A program made the position numbers and the translations under genes. The notes beneath the pieces are model-generated. The model ran no database searches, was not told the origin of the DNA, and saw only the letters and a program-made list of their open reading frames with translations. DNA of 7,962 bases from Methanobacteriota archaeon (GTDB lineage Archaea > Micrarchaeota > Micrarchaeia > Anstonellales > J096). The DNA is taken from NCBI GenBank assembly GCA_003694965.1, contig RFJG01000027.1, positions 1 through 7,962 of the forward strand, written 5' to 3'. Positions 1 through 6,288 of the stretch are shown piece by piece (position 1 is the first letter of the stretch; each line of letters opens with the position of its first letter).

Positions 1-38
1 GATGAGAGCTTCTCAGCTATGTATTCCTTAACTTTCAT
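1..38 (-). CDS. 5' end of a truncated gene leaving the window (unknown product)
   Basis: Reading the minus strand from 38, an ATG opens a frame that encodes MKVKEYIAEKLS and continues past base 1. A TATA-like TTTATAAA is centred at about 64.5, some 26 bp upstream of the ATG. That is the spacing expected for an archaeal leaderless transcript. The gene lies just downstream of the terminator of the H1-like gene, so it is probably a separate transcription unit. Twelve residues, apparently the start of a charged helix, are too few to name a product. Confidence 0.5.
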   Translation of the reverse strand, partial: MKVKEYIAEKLS

Positions 39-60
39 AAAAGTGGTTGATGGAAAAGAG

Positions 61-68
61 TTTATAAA
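61..68 (-). promoter_or_regulatory. TATA box for the truncated gene at 38
   Basis: TTTATAAA is a perfect 8-bp palindrome in an AT-rich stretch. Its centre is about 26 bp before the ATG at 38 on the minus strand, which fits a leaderless start. Because it is palindromic it could also point to the plus strand, but no convincing plus-strand gene starts near 90. Confidence 0.5.
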
Positions 69-80
69 TTTGGCGGGTTT

Positions 81-113
81 GAAAAATAAAAAATTAGAGG
101 AGATTATCTCCTC
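81..113 (-). terminator. Hairpin plus T-tract terminator of the H1-like gene, spanning its stop codon
   Basis: Bases 97-113 form an 8-bp inverted repeat, GAGGAGAT and ATCTCCTC, around a single central base. On the minus strand the TAA stop (106-104) sits at the centre of this palindrome. It is followed by TAATTTTTTATTTTT (96-82), a strong T-tract. A one-base centre cannot be a loop, so the real hairpin would have a shorter stem. T-tracts alone can terminate archaeal RNA polymerase, so the T-run may be the active part. Confidence 0.6.
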
Positions 114-586
114 CTTTTTCTTGTTGTTTTCTTCTTGGCAGCTTTCTTCTTAGCTGGTTTCTTCTTAGCTGCCTTCTTCTTAGCTGGCTTTTTCTTGGCT
201 GTTTTCTTCTTGGCTGGCTTTTTCTTCTTTGCTGTTTTCTTCTTTGCTGGCTTCTTTTTCTTGGCTGCTTTCTTCCTTGCGGGTTTTTTCTTCTTAGTTG
301 CCTTCTTCCTTCTGGCAGGCTTCTTCTTGGCTGCTTTCCTGCCCCTTCTCTTTCTCCTTGCTCCTTTCTTGCCGCCCCTGTTCATCTTTGCCCTGTATAC
401 AAATCCGTCGCTACCCACATAGTAGAGGAAGCCAGATTCCTTTGATACTCTCTCAGTGCCGACCCTGTGCTTCCTTCCTCTCTTGTTGTGCCTCATCGGA
501 ACAGCCCAAACATAGCCGTCCTTACCTACATAATAGAGGTATCCATCCTCTCTTCTTACTTTTTCTCTACTTACTCTTACACCCAT
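104..586 (-). CDS. H1-like basic DNA-binding protein with twin YLYYVG repeats
   Basis: 160 aa in two parts. Residues 1-70 hold a tandem duplication: GYLYYVGKDGYVW (15-27) and GFLYYVGSDGFVY (52-64), each preceded by a similar charged segment and offset by 37 residues. Residues 71-160 are a Lys/Arg/Ala/Pro tail built of PAKKK, TAKKK and AAKKK units, ending RKRRR. The tail resembles eukaryotic histone H1 and bacterial H1-like (AlgP/Hc1-type) tails, which bind DNA without sequence specificity, so a nucleoid or chromatin role is likely (inference). The small aromatic repeats have no function I can name. They could be minimal beta modules that recognise something else. The ATG at 586 has GAGGTG (598-593) six bases upstream. 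The gene is transcribed alone, 114 bp after the regulator gene. The tail is low complexity, so homology by composition alone would be misleading. Confidence 0.85.
   Translation of the reverse strand: MGVRVSREKVRREDGYLYYVGKDGYVWAVPMRHNKRGRKHRVGTERVSKESGFLYYVGSDGFVYRAKMNRGGKKGARRKRRGRKAAKKKPARRKKATKKKKPARKKAAKKKKPAKKKTAKKKKPAKKKTAKKKPAKKKAAKKKPAKKKAAKKKTTRKRRR
107..319 (-). repeat. Degenerate tandem repeat coding for the (P/A/T)AKKK tail
   Basis: The tail is made of near-15-bp units coding for AKKK-type pentapeptides, seen on the plus strand as recurring CTTCTTGGCTG and CTTCTTAGCTG blocks. Pro-Ala dipeptides start at residues 90, 102, 113, 124, 134 and 144, giving spacings of 12, 11, 11, 10 and 10. 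Single lysine codons have therefore been gained or lost between units. Such arrays are prone to slippage, so length is expected to vary between strains. Confidence 0.75.
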
Positions 587-596
587 GTTTCACACC

Positions 597-614
597 TCGA
601 CGGTACTCCGTCGA
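597..614 (-). promoter_or_regulatory. Stem-loop at the predicted 5' end of the H1-like mRNA
   Basis: TCGACGG (597-603) and CCGTCGA (608-614) form a perfect 7-bp stem with a 4-base loop. With the TATA centre at 638.5, transcription should begin near 612, so the hairpin would be at the 5' end of the mRNA. Its inner edge overlaps the first two bases of the Shine-Dalgarno motif GAGGTG (598-593). It could protect the transcript or modulate ribosome access. No run of T follows on either strand, so it does not look like a terminator. Confidence 0.5.
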
Positions 615-631
615 AAAAATAGAATATCATA

Positions 632-645
632 AAGTTTATAAACTT
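632..645 (-). promoter_or_regulatory. Palindromic TATA region upstream of the H1-like gene
   Basis: AAGTTTATAAACTT is a perfect 14-bp palindrome with TTTATAAA at its core. It lies 52 bp before the ATG at 586, which predicts a start near 612 and a leader of about 26 nt carrying the hairpin and GAGGTG. The symmetry might also be an operator for a dimeric regulator. The XRE-type protein encoded just upstream is a natural candidate, by inference only. Confidence 0.5.
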
Positions 646-700
646 ATCGGTAATTTTTACGAGGAGGTCTCGAGAGAGAATTGCACATAAAGGCAAAGAA

Positions 701-1384
701 TCAGAGGTTTAGCTGCTTTTTTATCTCTGCAATTGGTTTTTTTGTGACGATGATGGGGATACCTTCTCTTTGTGAGATTTTCTTGGCAAGTTCATCAACC
801 TTGTCTATGCCGTGTAGAACAACTGCTCTTGGCTTGTTCGGAGCTATCCTTATGACGATGAGAGGGCTCCTTCCCGTGCTAACTTCTAGGAACATAAATG
901 CCTTGTCAACTGTATGCATATTAAGGACATTAAAGAGTTCTTCCGGCATCTCCAACATTACCTTTATGCTGTGGAGCACTACATAGCCATAGAGTTTTAT
1001 CTTATCAAGAGAGCTATCATCTCCAGAGACTATCTTCCCGTCAATGATATTGGTGAATTCCTTGAGAGATATCGCCTTTGAGAACTCGTGAACCTCAAAG
1101 TATTCCTCGTGGCCTTCCTTGTCCTCCTTGAGCCTCTTTATGATGTGGCCGCCCCTCTTGCTATCTATGTCAAATAGCGCATCAACAAACCTCTTTATTA
1201 CCATAACGCCAGGGTTCTTCCTTCTTCCACTCTCGTAGTCGCTTATTGTAGATGGGGAAACCTTCAAGTACTCTGCCAAATCAGACTGGGAAATCTCAAA
1301 TATCTCCCTCCACTTCCTCATGGACTCTCCAGGCATTCCAGAAAGGATGATGTCTCCAGCTATCTCTGCTTTGAGCTTCCTCAT
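701..1384 (-). CDS. XRE-family archaeal transcriptional regulator (COG1709-like)
   Basis: 227 aa. Residues 22-58 form a classic XRE/Cro helix-turn-helix: ISQSDLAEYLKVSPSTISDY followed by ESGRRKNPG. The N-terminal segment KAEIAGDIILSGMPGESMRKWREIF and the C-terminal part, including STGRSPL (169-175) and KPRAVVLHG (184-192), match my recollection of the archaeal COG1709 regulators in both layout and length. The C-terminal domain presumably senses a ligand or dimerises, but its target is unknown. The ATG overlaps the stop of the 402-aa gene (ATGA, 1384-1381) and has GGTGG (1393-1389) four bases upstream, so translation is probably coupled. As last gene of the operon it may autoregulate the promoter near 3357, which is an inference. 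Confidence 0.85.
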   Translation of the reverse strand: MRKLKAEIAGDIILSGMPGESMRKWREIFEISQSDLAEYLKVSPSTISDYESGRRKNPGVMVIKRFVDALFDIDSKRGGHIIKRLKEDKEGHEEYFEVHEFSKAISLKEFTNIIDGKIVSGDDSSLDKIKLYGYVVLHSIKVMLEMPEELFNVLNMHTVDKAFMFLEVSTGRSPLIVIRIAPNKPRAVVLHGIDKVDELAKKISQREGIPIIVTKKPIAEIKKQLNL

Positions 1385-2589
1385 TTTTCCACCATACCAA
1401 CTACACTATCGCCAAACAGACTTAGTGAATACTCCTCTTTAAAAGATAGAGGGAAGAACTCATAATCCTTATTGGCTCTCTCATATTTTACTATTATGGA
1501 GTCTTTTGTGCGTGTTGCCTTAACCCTTATGTCCGCTATGGATGCCCTTTTGAGCCTTGCCCTCCACACATAAGAAGAGGAGCCCCTAATGGGAACAGGA
1601 GTTAAGAATAATGGCGTGCCCTCCATCGTCTCCATCAACGTAGCTAATATGACTCCGTAGATTCCCTTGGCAACAACCCTATAATCAACTCCTTCCTTCC
1701 ACGACTTGCTTAGGAGATTACTTGATATGAAAACCTCCTTGTTAAAAAGACGGAGCGAAGAACTCTCTCTATCATAAAGTTCCCTTACTCTTCCTCCAAC
1801 ATTCATGTAGAAGGCATATGCATTCCTTAGCTGCTTGAAAAGATTATAGATGTGTAGTAGCCTAGCTCTACTTACGCCATCTAAAGAAGATGCATAATTA
1901 GATATAGAAGAGAAGTTAATAGCAAACTCTGGATTTACATAGTATGTTCCCGAAGAGACTGCCCCCACCTCTCCCTTATCCTTAAACTTGTCAATAGCTT
2001 GAGCAAGGGCTATGAGTGGGTTGCGTGAAAGCTTTGCCTTATACCTTTTCCACGAATATAACTTACCGTCAACTTCCATTGAAACATAGCGTGCCTTAGC
2101 AATGTTGAAATTTAGGGACTTGCCAAAGAGTTTTTTTGAGAGTAGGTCTTCTGCGATTTTTAAAACAATAGTCCCGGAGGATGGCCTTATTGATTCAAAT
2201 TGAGAGAGGTCAGCAGAGGAGAGAGGTTCTCCATTCCTCTCTGCATAAAGAGCTCTTGGGGTTGCCTTGACAGTAATTAAGGAGTTTTCCTTGGAAGGAC
2301 CATATGCGCTCAGCAAACTATTGTCCCCGTCTTTTTTATCTTGCTTTGTCCATACAAGAACATCATATGTCTCCACATTGCAGGAAGGACTATTCTCTGC
2401 CATATATGTTATGAGAGGAGAGCAAGCTACCATCCCAACTGGGTCTCCAGAAAGCGCTGCGGATCTGATAACGCTAGCTCTTGAGGATATATTCCTTGGC
2501 AAAGATACTGATAGAGCTGTCTCATCAATATAGCCGGAGAAGGGCTTGACATCGCCAAAGACAGAAGAGAGCCAGTCCTTGAAATTCAC
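1381..2589 (-). CDS. Conserved-looking 402-aa soluble protein of unknown function
   Basis: I do not recognise this family. The protein is soluble, with no signal peptide or membrane helix, and is Ser-rich. It alternates predicted strands (ITVKATPRALYAE, ARYVSMEVDGKLYSWKRY) with helical parts (ARLLHIYNLFKQLRNAYAFYM). No nucleotide-binding loop or metal-ligand motif is obvious. Two GTG starts are possible. GTG at 2589 makes a GTGA overlap with the upstream stop and has GAGGTG (2601-2596) six bases before it. GTG at 2598 gives 405 aa but lies inside that motif. I prefer 2589. It sits between an unknown helical protein and a regulator in one coupled operon, so all three probably act together. Confidence 0.75.
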   Translation of the reverse strand: MNFKDWLSSVFGDVKPFSGYIDETALSVSLPRNISSRASVIRSAALSGDPVGMVACSPLITYMAENSPSCNVETYDVLVWTKQDKKDGDNSLLSAYGPSKENSLITVKATPRALYAERNGEPLSSADLSQFESIRPSSGTIVLKIAEDLLSKKLFGKSLNFNIAKARYVSMEVDGKLYSWKRYKAKLSRNPLIALAQAIDKFKDKGEVGAVSSGTYYVNPEFAINFSSISNYASSLDGVSRARLLHIYNLFKQLRNAYAFYMNVGGRVRELYDRESSSLRLFNKEVFISSNLLSKSWKEGVDYRVVAKGIYGVILATLMETMEGTPLFLTPVPIRGSSSYVWRARLKRASIADIRVKATRTKDSIIVKYERANKDYEFFPLSFKEEYSLSLFGDSVVGMVEK

Positions 2590-3332
2590 ACCAAACACCT
2601 CAAGAACTCTTCTACGAAATCACCCTCTATGGCGCCAAAGTAGAAAATAAAACCGTTGAACTTCTCCAATATTCTGAAAAACTCCTTGTGGTTGCTTGTC
2701 TTACCAACAAGAGCCTTCAAACTTGTCAAGACTTTGTCCAAAGAGCTAGCGGTAAATGCGCACGCAAGCAAGTTTGGTAGGATATTCCTCACGAAGACAT
2801 GCTGAACTATTATGTCGCTATTCTTAAGGACATATGCCAACTCGTAAAAATCTTCGTGTGAGAGCATCGCATCTATGACAGGCTTTGCCTTGTTTTCTCT
2901 TGAGAGCTTTAGAACGAGTATGAGTAGGTCCTCTATTGTTTTGGGCTTGCCAAAGCTCTCGAGAAGAGAGCTAGTGAAATTGTACTCAACATAGTAATCA
3001 ACATACTTCTTTTTGGCCTTGAACTGCTCCACATACTGTGAAACTCTCTTATTTATAGAAGATATCGTAGTTGGAGAAGCGCTCTCTATGCCCCCCTTAA
3101 GGATTTTCTCAAGCCGTATACTGGATTGCTTGTCCATAGATGTAAGCAAGAATAAACTACTAACGACTGAATCAACAACGGTAGTAAGTTCCTTCTCCAA
3201 TTCAGAGCTGTTCTTTATGCCGTGCTTCTTCATAAGGGATTGTCTTAGCTTTTCCTCATCTTGCTCTCTCTGTTCTCCTTGCTCTTTCAGTTCTTTCTCT
3301 TCCCTATTCTCAAAAACAGATTGTTGCGCCAC
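2586..3332 (-). CDS. Helical protein of unknown function, operon leader (248 aa)
   Basis: The family is not recognised. Residues 8-33 are a highly charged E/K/Q segment likely to form a coiled coil. The rest is predicted all-alpha, with repeated amphipathic helices (TIEDLLILVLKLSREN, DFYELAYVLKNSDIIVQHVFVRN, DKVLTSLKALVG) resembling a helical-repeat scaffold. There is no membrane segment and no catalytic motif. The GTG start at 3332 has no Shine-Dalgarno motif but lies about 26 bp after a TATA box, so it is probably leaderless. Its stop overlaps the next gene's start (GTGA, 2589-2586). A partner-binding or scaffolding role is speculation from helix content alone. Confidence 0.75.
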   Translation of the reverse strand: MAQQSVFENREEKELKEQGEQREQDEEKLRQSLMKKHGIKNSSELEKELTTVVDSVVSSLFLLTSMDKQSSIRLEKILKGGIESASPTTISSINKRVSQYVEQFKAKKKYVDYYVEYNFTSSLLESFGKPKTIEDLLILVLKLSRENKAKPVIDAMLSHEDFYELAYVLKNSDIIVQHVFVRNILPNLLACAFTASSLDKVLTSLKALVGKTSNHKEFFRILEKFNGFIFYFGAIEGDFVEEFLRCLV

Positions 3333-3353
3333 ATTATTGAATCAAATAGCATC

Positions 3354-3361
3354 TTTAAAAA
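3354..3361 (-). promoter_or_regulatory. TATA box of the three-gene unknown/unknown/regulator operon
   Basis: On the minus strand TTTTTAAA is centred at about 3357.5, some 26 bp before the GTG at 3332. The adjoining TTATTTTT run (3364-3357) follows the map stop at 3418 by about 55 bases. It may also serve as the map terminator, because no good hairpin with a T-tract lies between the two genes. Confidence 0.55.
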
Positions 3362-3417
3362 TAAGTGCCTTTGGCAGAGCCGACAATCCTGCCCCATATC
3401 TCAATTTACTTGCGTCA

Positions 3418-4293
3418 TTATACGAGAGTAGTTACTCCATCCTTCTCAACAACGACCGTCTTCTCTGCCTGGGCAACGGGCTTGCCATTGGCTTCCCTCA
3501 AGACAGGGTATGCCTGTATTGCGTGCGTCCTCAATAACTCTTTTAGGGATGCTAAGAGTAGGAGCTTTGAAGGAACTTTTTTCTCAATCCATCTCTCAGC
3601 GAATGGCAAGGTACCGTAGTTCTCTTCTATGTAATTCAATAGAATCCTGCTCTCCCTCATACGGAGGTTGGGCTTCATAACAAATGAGTATATCTCAACC
3701 CTGTCTGTATCCACAACTTGCCCAGCAGCGTCAGCAGTTGTTACGAAAGGCTCAACAGCGAAGATATCTCCTTCCTTAAAGACGTAGCTATCATTTACGG
3801 CAACATTCGGCAATGAAACCCCTGCATGGAGGATATGCCCTTCTATCTTATGGCCCGTTAGATTGGCTATTGGCTTAAGGCCTCTTCCCTTGATCTCATC
3901 CTGTATGGCCTTGCTAACTTCCTTTATCGTCGTGCCGGCCTTAATGGTTGATAGCGCTGTTGCGAGAGCTGCCTCAGCAGCCTCTACAAGATTGCCGTGC
4001 TCCCCTGAAAAATCAAAAGTAACTGCATTATCACTTATGAGGCCATCAAGCTCTATGCCGAAATCAACCTTGACCAAGTCCTTCTCGCCTATCTTTGTTG
4101 TCTCATCAGAAGAAGGCGTATAATGTGCGGCTATCTCTCCTATACTTATATTAATAGGAAATGCAGGCCTTGCTCCCTGCTCAACTATGTAGTTCTCTAA
4201 CTCCGTAGCTAACTCCAGCAAGGAAGCTCCAGGCTTCGTTAGCTCCTCTGCTCTCTTCTTGACCTTTGAGGTTATTGATGCTATGTCTGACAT
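3418..4293 (-). CDS. map: Methionine aminopeptidase, type II (archaeal)
   Basis: This cytosolic enzyme removes the initiator methionine from nascent proteins. The pita-bread fold and two-metal site are visible. With ATG 4293 as residue 1, the metal ligands are D77 and D88 (VDFG, SDNAVT), H148 (GHKIEGH), E181 (EPF) and E277 (AQAEKT). The substrate-site histidines are H57 (AAHYTP) and H156 (LHAG). These correspond in order and spacing to D82, D93, H153, E187 and E280 of the Pyrococcus furiosus enzyme. The type-II insert is present, with YGTLPFAERW as in archaeal homologues. QAEKT replaces the usual Q-F-E-H-T, so the residue after the last ligand is Lys rather than His. ATG 4305 would add four residues, but it is only about 15 bp from the TATA element. 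ATG 4293 is about 27 bp away and is preferred as a leaderless start. It is divergent from enolase. Confidence 0.95.
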   Translation of the reverse strand: MSDIASITSKVKKRAEELTKPGASLLELATELENYIVEQGARPAFPINISIGEIAAHYTPSSDETTKIGEKDLVKVDFGIELDGLISDNAVTFDFSGEHGNLVEAAEAALATALSTIKAGTTIKEVSKAIQDEIKGRGLKPIANLTGHKIEGHILHAGVSLPNVAVNDSYVFKEGDIFAVEPFVTTADAAGQVVDTDRVEIYSFVMKPNLRMRESRILLNYIEENYGTLPFAERWIEKKVPSKLLLLASLKELLRTHAIQAYPVLREANGKPVAQAEKTVVVEKDGVTTLV

Positions 4294-4314
4294 AGGGGAG
4301 AGCATTGTATGCCA

Positions 4315-4324
4315 CTATTTTAAA
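4315..4324. promoter_or_regulatory. Shared bidirectional TATA element between map and eno
   Basis: TATTTTAAAT is close to palindromic and reads as a TATA box on both strands. Its centre (about 4319.5) is 27 bp from the map ATG at 4293 and 28 bp from the in-frame eno GTG at 4348. Both distances match archaeal TATA-to-start spacing for leaderless mRNA. No second TATA-like box is visible in the 54-bp gap, so both genes probably share this one. Confidence 0.6.
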
Positions 4325-4347
4325 TGGTTGCGGGAGAAAGGGAGTTG

Positions 4348-5586
4348 GTGATTATTGTGGGAGCTGCTAACATCGTTGATGTAAAAGCAAGATGGATACT
4401 TGATTCACGAGGAAAACCAACAATCTACTGTGAAGTCTCCGACGGCAAAAATGTAGGAATTGGGAGAGCCCCCTCAGGAGCGAGCACGGGAAAGAAGGAG
4501 GCTCTTGAATTAAGAGATAAGGGCAAGGACTTCCACGGGTTCGGAGTGAGCAATGCAGTTGACAACATTAACACAATAGTGAAGGATGCCATTGTTGGGA
4601 TGGTTGTTGATGACATAACATCAATAGACAAGGCAATGGAAGAGATAGACGGTAGTGAAAACTTCTCCAAGATTGGAGGGAATGCAAGCGTAGCCGTTTC
4701 AATGGCTTGTGCATCGTGTGCAGCAAAGAGCAACGGCGAGGAAGTTTATGAATTCATAGAAAGGAGGTTCTCCCAGAATGCTGAGATGCCAAAGGCAATG
4801 TTCAACATAATAAATGGGGGAAAGCACGCTGGGAATAGGCTCTCTGTGCAGGAATTCCTCATCGTGCCGCAATATAAGAGAGTAGAAGACAATATCAAAG
4901 CAGCTTCTGAGGTTTATTGGGAACTCAAGGAAATCATAAAAAAGAGGTATGGTAAGGAGGCCACAAATGTTGGAGATGAAGGAGGGTTTGCACCCCCGCT
5001 AGTAGAGAGTGGAGAGGCACTAACGCTAATAGAAGAGGCAGTTGGAGAGAGCGGCCACTCAGGAAAAGTCAGGAAAAGCATAGATGCCGCGGCAGACAGC
5101 TTCTACAATAATGGCATATACAATATAGATGGAAAGGAGGTGGAAGGTGGAGAGCTCGTCGATTACTATGTAGCATTGGCAAAAGAATACAGCCTCCTCA
5201 GCATAGAAGACCCATTCGTTGGGGATAGCTTAGAGAATTTCATTGAGTTGAAAAAGAAGGATGTTAGCAAAATCATCGGGGACGACATAACAGTTACGAA
5301 TGGAAAATTAGTTGAGATGAACAAAGAAGGGATAAATGGTATAATAGTCAAGCCAAACCAAGTTGGGACGGTTAGCAAGGCAGTGGAAGCGGTTGAAACA
5401 GCGAGAAAAGTTGGAGCAACATTCACTATAGGGAGTCATAGGTCTGGAGAAACTGAGGATACCTTCATAGCAGATTTCAGCGTTGGTATGGGGTTGCCTT
5501 ATGTGAAATTCGGGGCTCCTGCAAGAGGGGAGAGGACCGCTAAATATAATCGGCTCTTAGATATAGAGTGGAAGTGGAAACAATGA
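4348..5586 (+). CDS. eno: Enolase (phosphopyruvate hydratase)
   Basis: Enolase interconverts 2-phosphoglycerate and phosphoenolpyruvate in glycolysis and gluconeogenesis, in the cytosol, with Mg2+. Counting from GTG 4348, one sees the N-terminal VDVKARWILDSRG, the mobile loop SGASTG (43-48), H160 (INGGKHAGN), E169 (VQEF) and the general acid E211 (GDEGGFAPP). The Mg ligands are D246, E287 (IEDP) and D312 (IGDD). The general base is K335 (VKPNQVGT), followed by SHRSGET (363-369) and K387. These positions parallel the well-studied bacterial enolases closely, and length (412 aa) is normal. The frame extends back to ATG 4324, but that codon lies within the TATA element, so the added eight residues are unlikely to be translated. 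A GTG at 4357 is another candidate. The stop overlaps the next gene's ATG. Confidence 0.96.
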   Translation: MIIVGAANIVDVKARWILDSRGKPTIYCEVSDGKNVGIGRAPSGASTGKKEALELRDKGKDFHGFGVSNAVDNINTIVKDAIVGMVVDDITSIDKAMEEIDGSENFSKIGGNASVAVSMACASCAAKSNGEEVYEFIERRFSQNAEMPKAMFNIINGGKHAGNRLSVQEFLIVPQYKRVEDNIKAASEVYWELKEIIKKRYGKEATNVGDEGGFAPPLVESGEALTLIEEAVGESGHSGKVRKSIDAAADSFYNNGIYNIDGKEVEGGELVDYYVALAKEYSLLSIEDPFVGDSLENFIELKKKDVSKIIGDDITVTNGKLVEMNKEGINGIIVKPNQVGTVSKAVEAVETARKVGATFTIGSHRSGETEDTFIADFSVGMGLPYVKFGAPARGERTAKYNRLLDIEWKWKQ

Positions 5587-5948
5587 AAAATGCCATCATA
5601 ACTTACAGTATAGCAGCTCTTGAGCTCCTACTCTTTATAGTTGCTTTCATAGTACCTTCTGCGAAGGCAAGCGCAGCTCTCATAGTTGGACTGTCTTTCT
5701 TGTATTACAGTGCAGCTAAAAAGGGCATCTACGAGGAGAGTGAAACAGTCTCTGAGTCTATAAAGAAGAACTTTTCCTTGCCTGCCATACTCCTGATACT
5801 CTATTTGATGTCTCCAGAACCTCTCCTTAAACTACCTATAATAGCGTTCAGCGCACAGGCAACACTGAGGATAATGTATGTAGTGATGGCTAGGGAGATT
5901 AGAGGCTCTGCCAAAAACAAGAGTAGTGGGAAGGCAGTTATTTCTTGA
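5583..5948 (+). CDS. Small membrane protein of unknown function, coupled to enolase
   Basis: 121 aa with about four hydrophobic segments: residues 5-24, 29-44, 65-78 and 81-101. A charged loop (KKGIYEESETVSESIKKN) lies between the second and third, and the tail is basic. No family is recognised. The ATG at 5583 overlaps the enolase stop (ATGA), with AGTGG (5573-5577) five bases upstream. In-frame GTGs at 5568 and 5574 would add five or three residues inside enolase and are less likely. Co-transcription with eno need not imply a glycolytic role, since archaeal operons often join unrelated genes. Its 3' end overlaps the convergent K+ channel gene by 11 bp. Confidence 0.75.
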   Translation: MKNAIITYSIAALELLLFIVAFIVPSAKASAALIVGLSFLYYSAAKKGIYEESETVSESIKKNFSLPAILLILYLMSPEPLLKLPIIAFSAQATLRIMYVVMAREIRGSAKNKSSGKAVIS

Positions 5949-6276
5949 GGCCCTTCCTAAGCAACTCATCTATGTGGGTTTTCCTCCACTCAGATATCTT
6001 GAATATGAGGAAGAAGCCCGTGCTAACGCCTATCCAAGCGAAGAATATCGTCAAAAGCTTGCCCAAGGACGTTACTGGAACAAAGTCGCCGTAGCCTATT
6101 GTCGTTATCGTTGCTGTCACAAAATAGGCGGAGTCCAAAAATGTCCAACCCTCTATGATGTGGAATATGAATATGCCAACAAAATAGACGAGGAAAAATA
6201 GGAGGAGGACCATGTGTAAGTCTTCGTGGGACCTCCGATAATGGACTTTCCCTATCCTTATCCTGCCTTTGACCAT
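5938..6276 (-). CDS. Minimal two-helix potassium channel
   Basis: 112 aa pore-only K+ channel acting in the cytoplasmic membrane. The order is a basic, His-containing N-terminus (1-20), TM1 (about 23-40), a pore helix (46-57), the selectivity filter TTIGYGD (58-64) and TM2 (about 71-93) with G83 as a possible hinge. A basic tail of about 18 residues follows. This matches the KcsA/MthK pore module, and four copies would form one pore. No RCK, cyclic-nucleotide or voltage-sensor domain follows, so gating would depend on the bundle itself or on a partner. The ATG at 6276 has GGTGG (6285-6281) four bases upstream. It starts 12 bases after the beta-rich protein gene, so the two are probably one operon. 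Confidence 0.93.
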   Translation of the reverse strand: MVKGRIRIGKVHYRRSHEDLHMVLLLFFLVYFVGIFIFHIIEGWTFLDSAYFVTATITTIGYGDFVPVTSLGKLLTIFFAWIGVSTGFFLIFKISEWRKTHIDELLRKGLKK

Positions 6277-6288
6277 CGTGCCACCATA

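Noticed and set aside
1..153. Open plus-strand frame entering from the left edge and ending at TAG 151
   Set aside because: It runs through the TATA box, the terminator and the Lys-repeat complement. The minus strand gives a clear start with correct promoter spacing at 38.
135..422. Plus-strand frame coding for Phe/Leu/Ala-rich hydrophobic repeats, like a membrane protein
   Set aside because: It is the complement of the AAG/AAA lysine repeat of the H1-like gene, which has a promoter, a Shine-Dalgarno motif and a terminator.
661..680. TCTCGAGA palindrome and GAGGAGG motif after the regulator gene as a terminator or start signal
   Set aside because: No T-tract follows on the minus strand, and no plausible plus-strand gene starts after the purine motif.
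3316..3334. ATG at 3334 in another frame next to the GTG start of the 248-aa gene
   Set aside because: It opens a frame of only about 15 codons before a stop, whereas the GTG frame gives a long coupled gene.
3370..3410. GGCAG / CTGCC inverted repeat after map as an intrinsic terminator
   Set aside because: The stem is only 5 bp with a long loop, and the T-run begins about ten bases later. It is too weak to annotate on its own.
5926..6201. Plus-strand frame of 91 codons (MGRQLFLEAL start)
   Set aside because: It is antisense to the K+ channel, whose TIGYGD filter is unmistakable.
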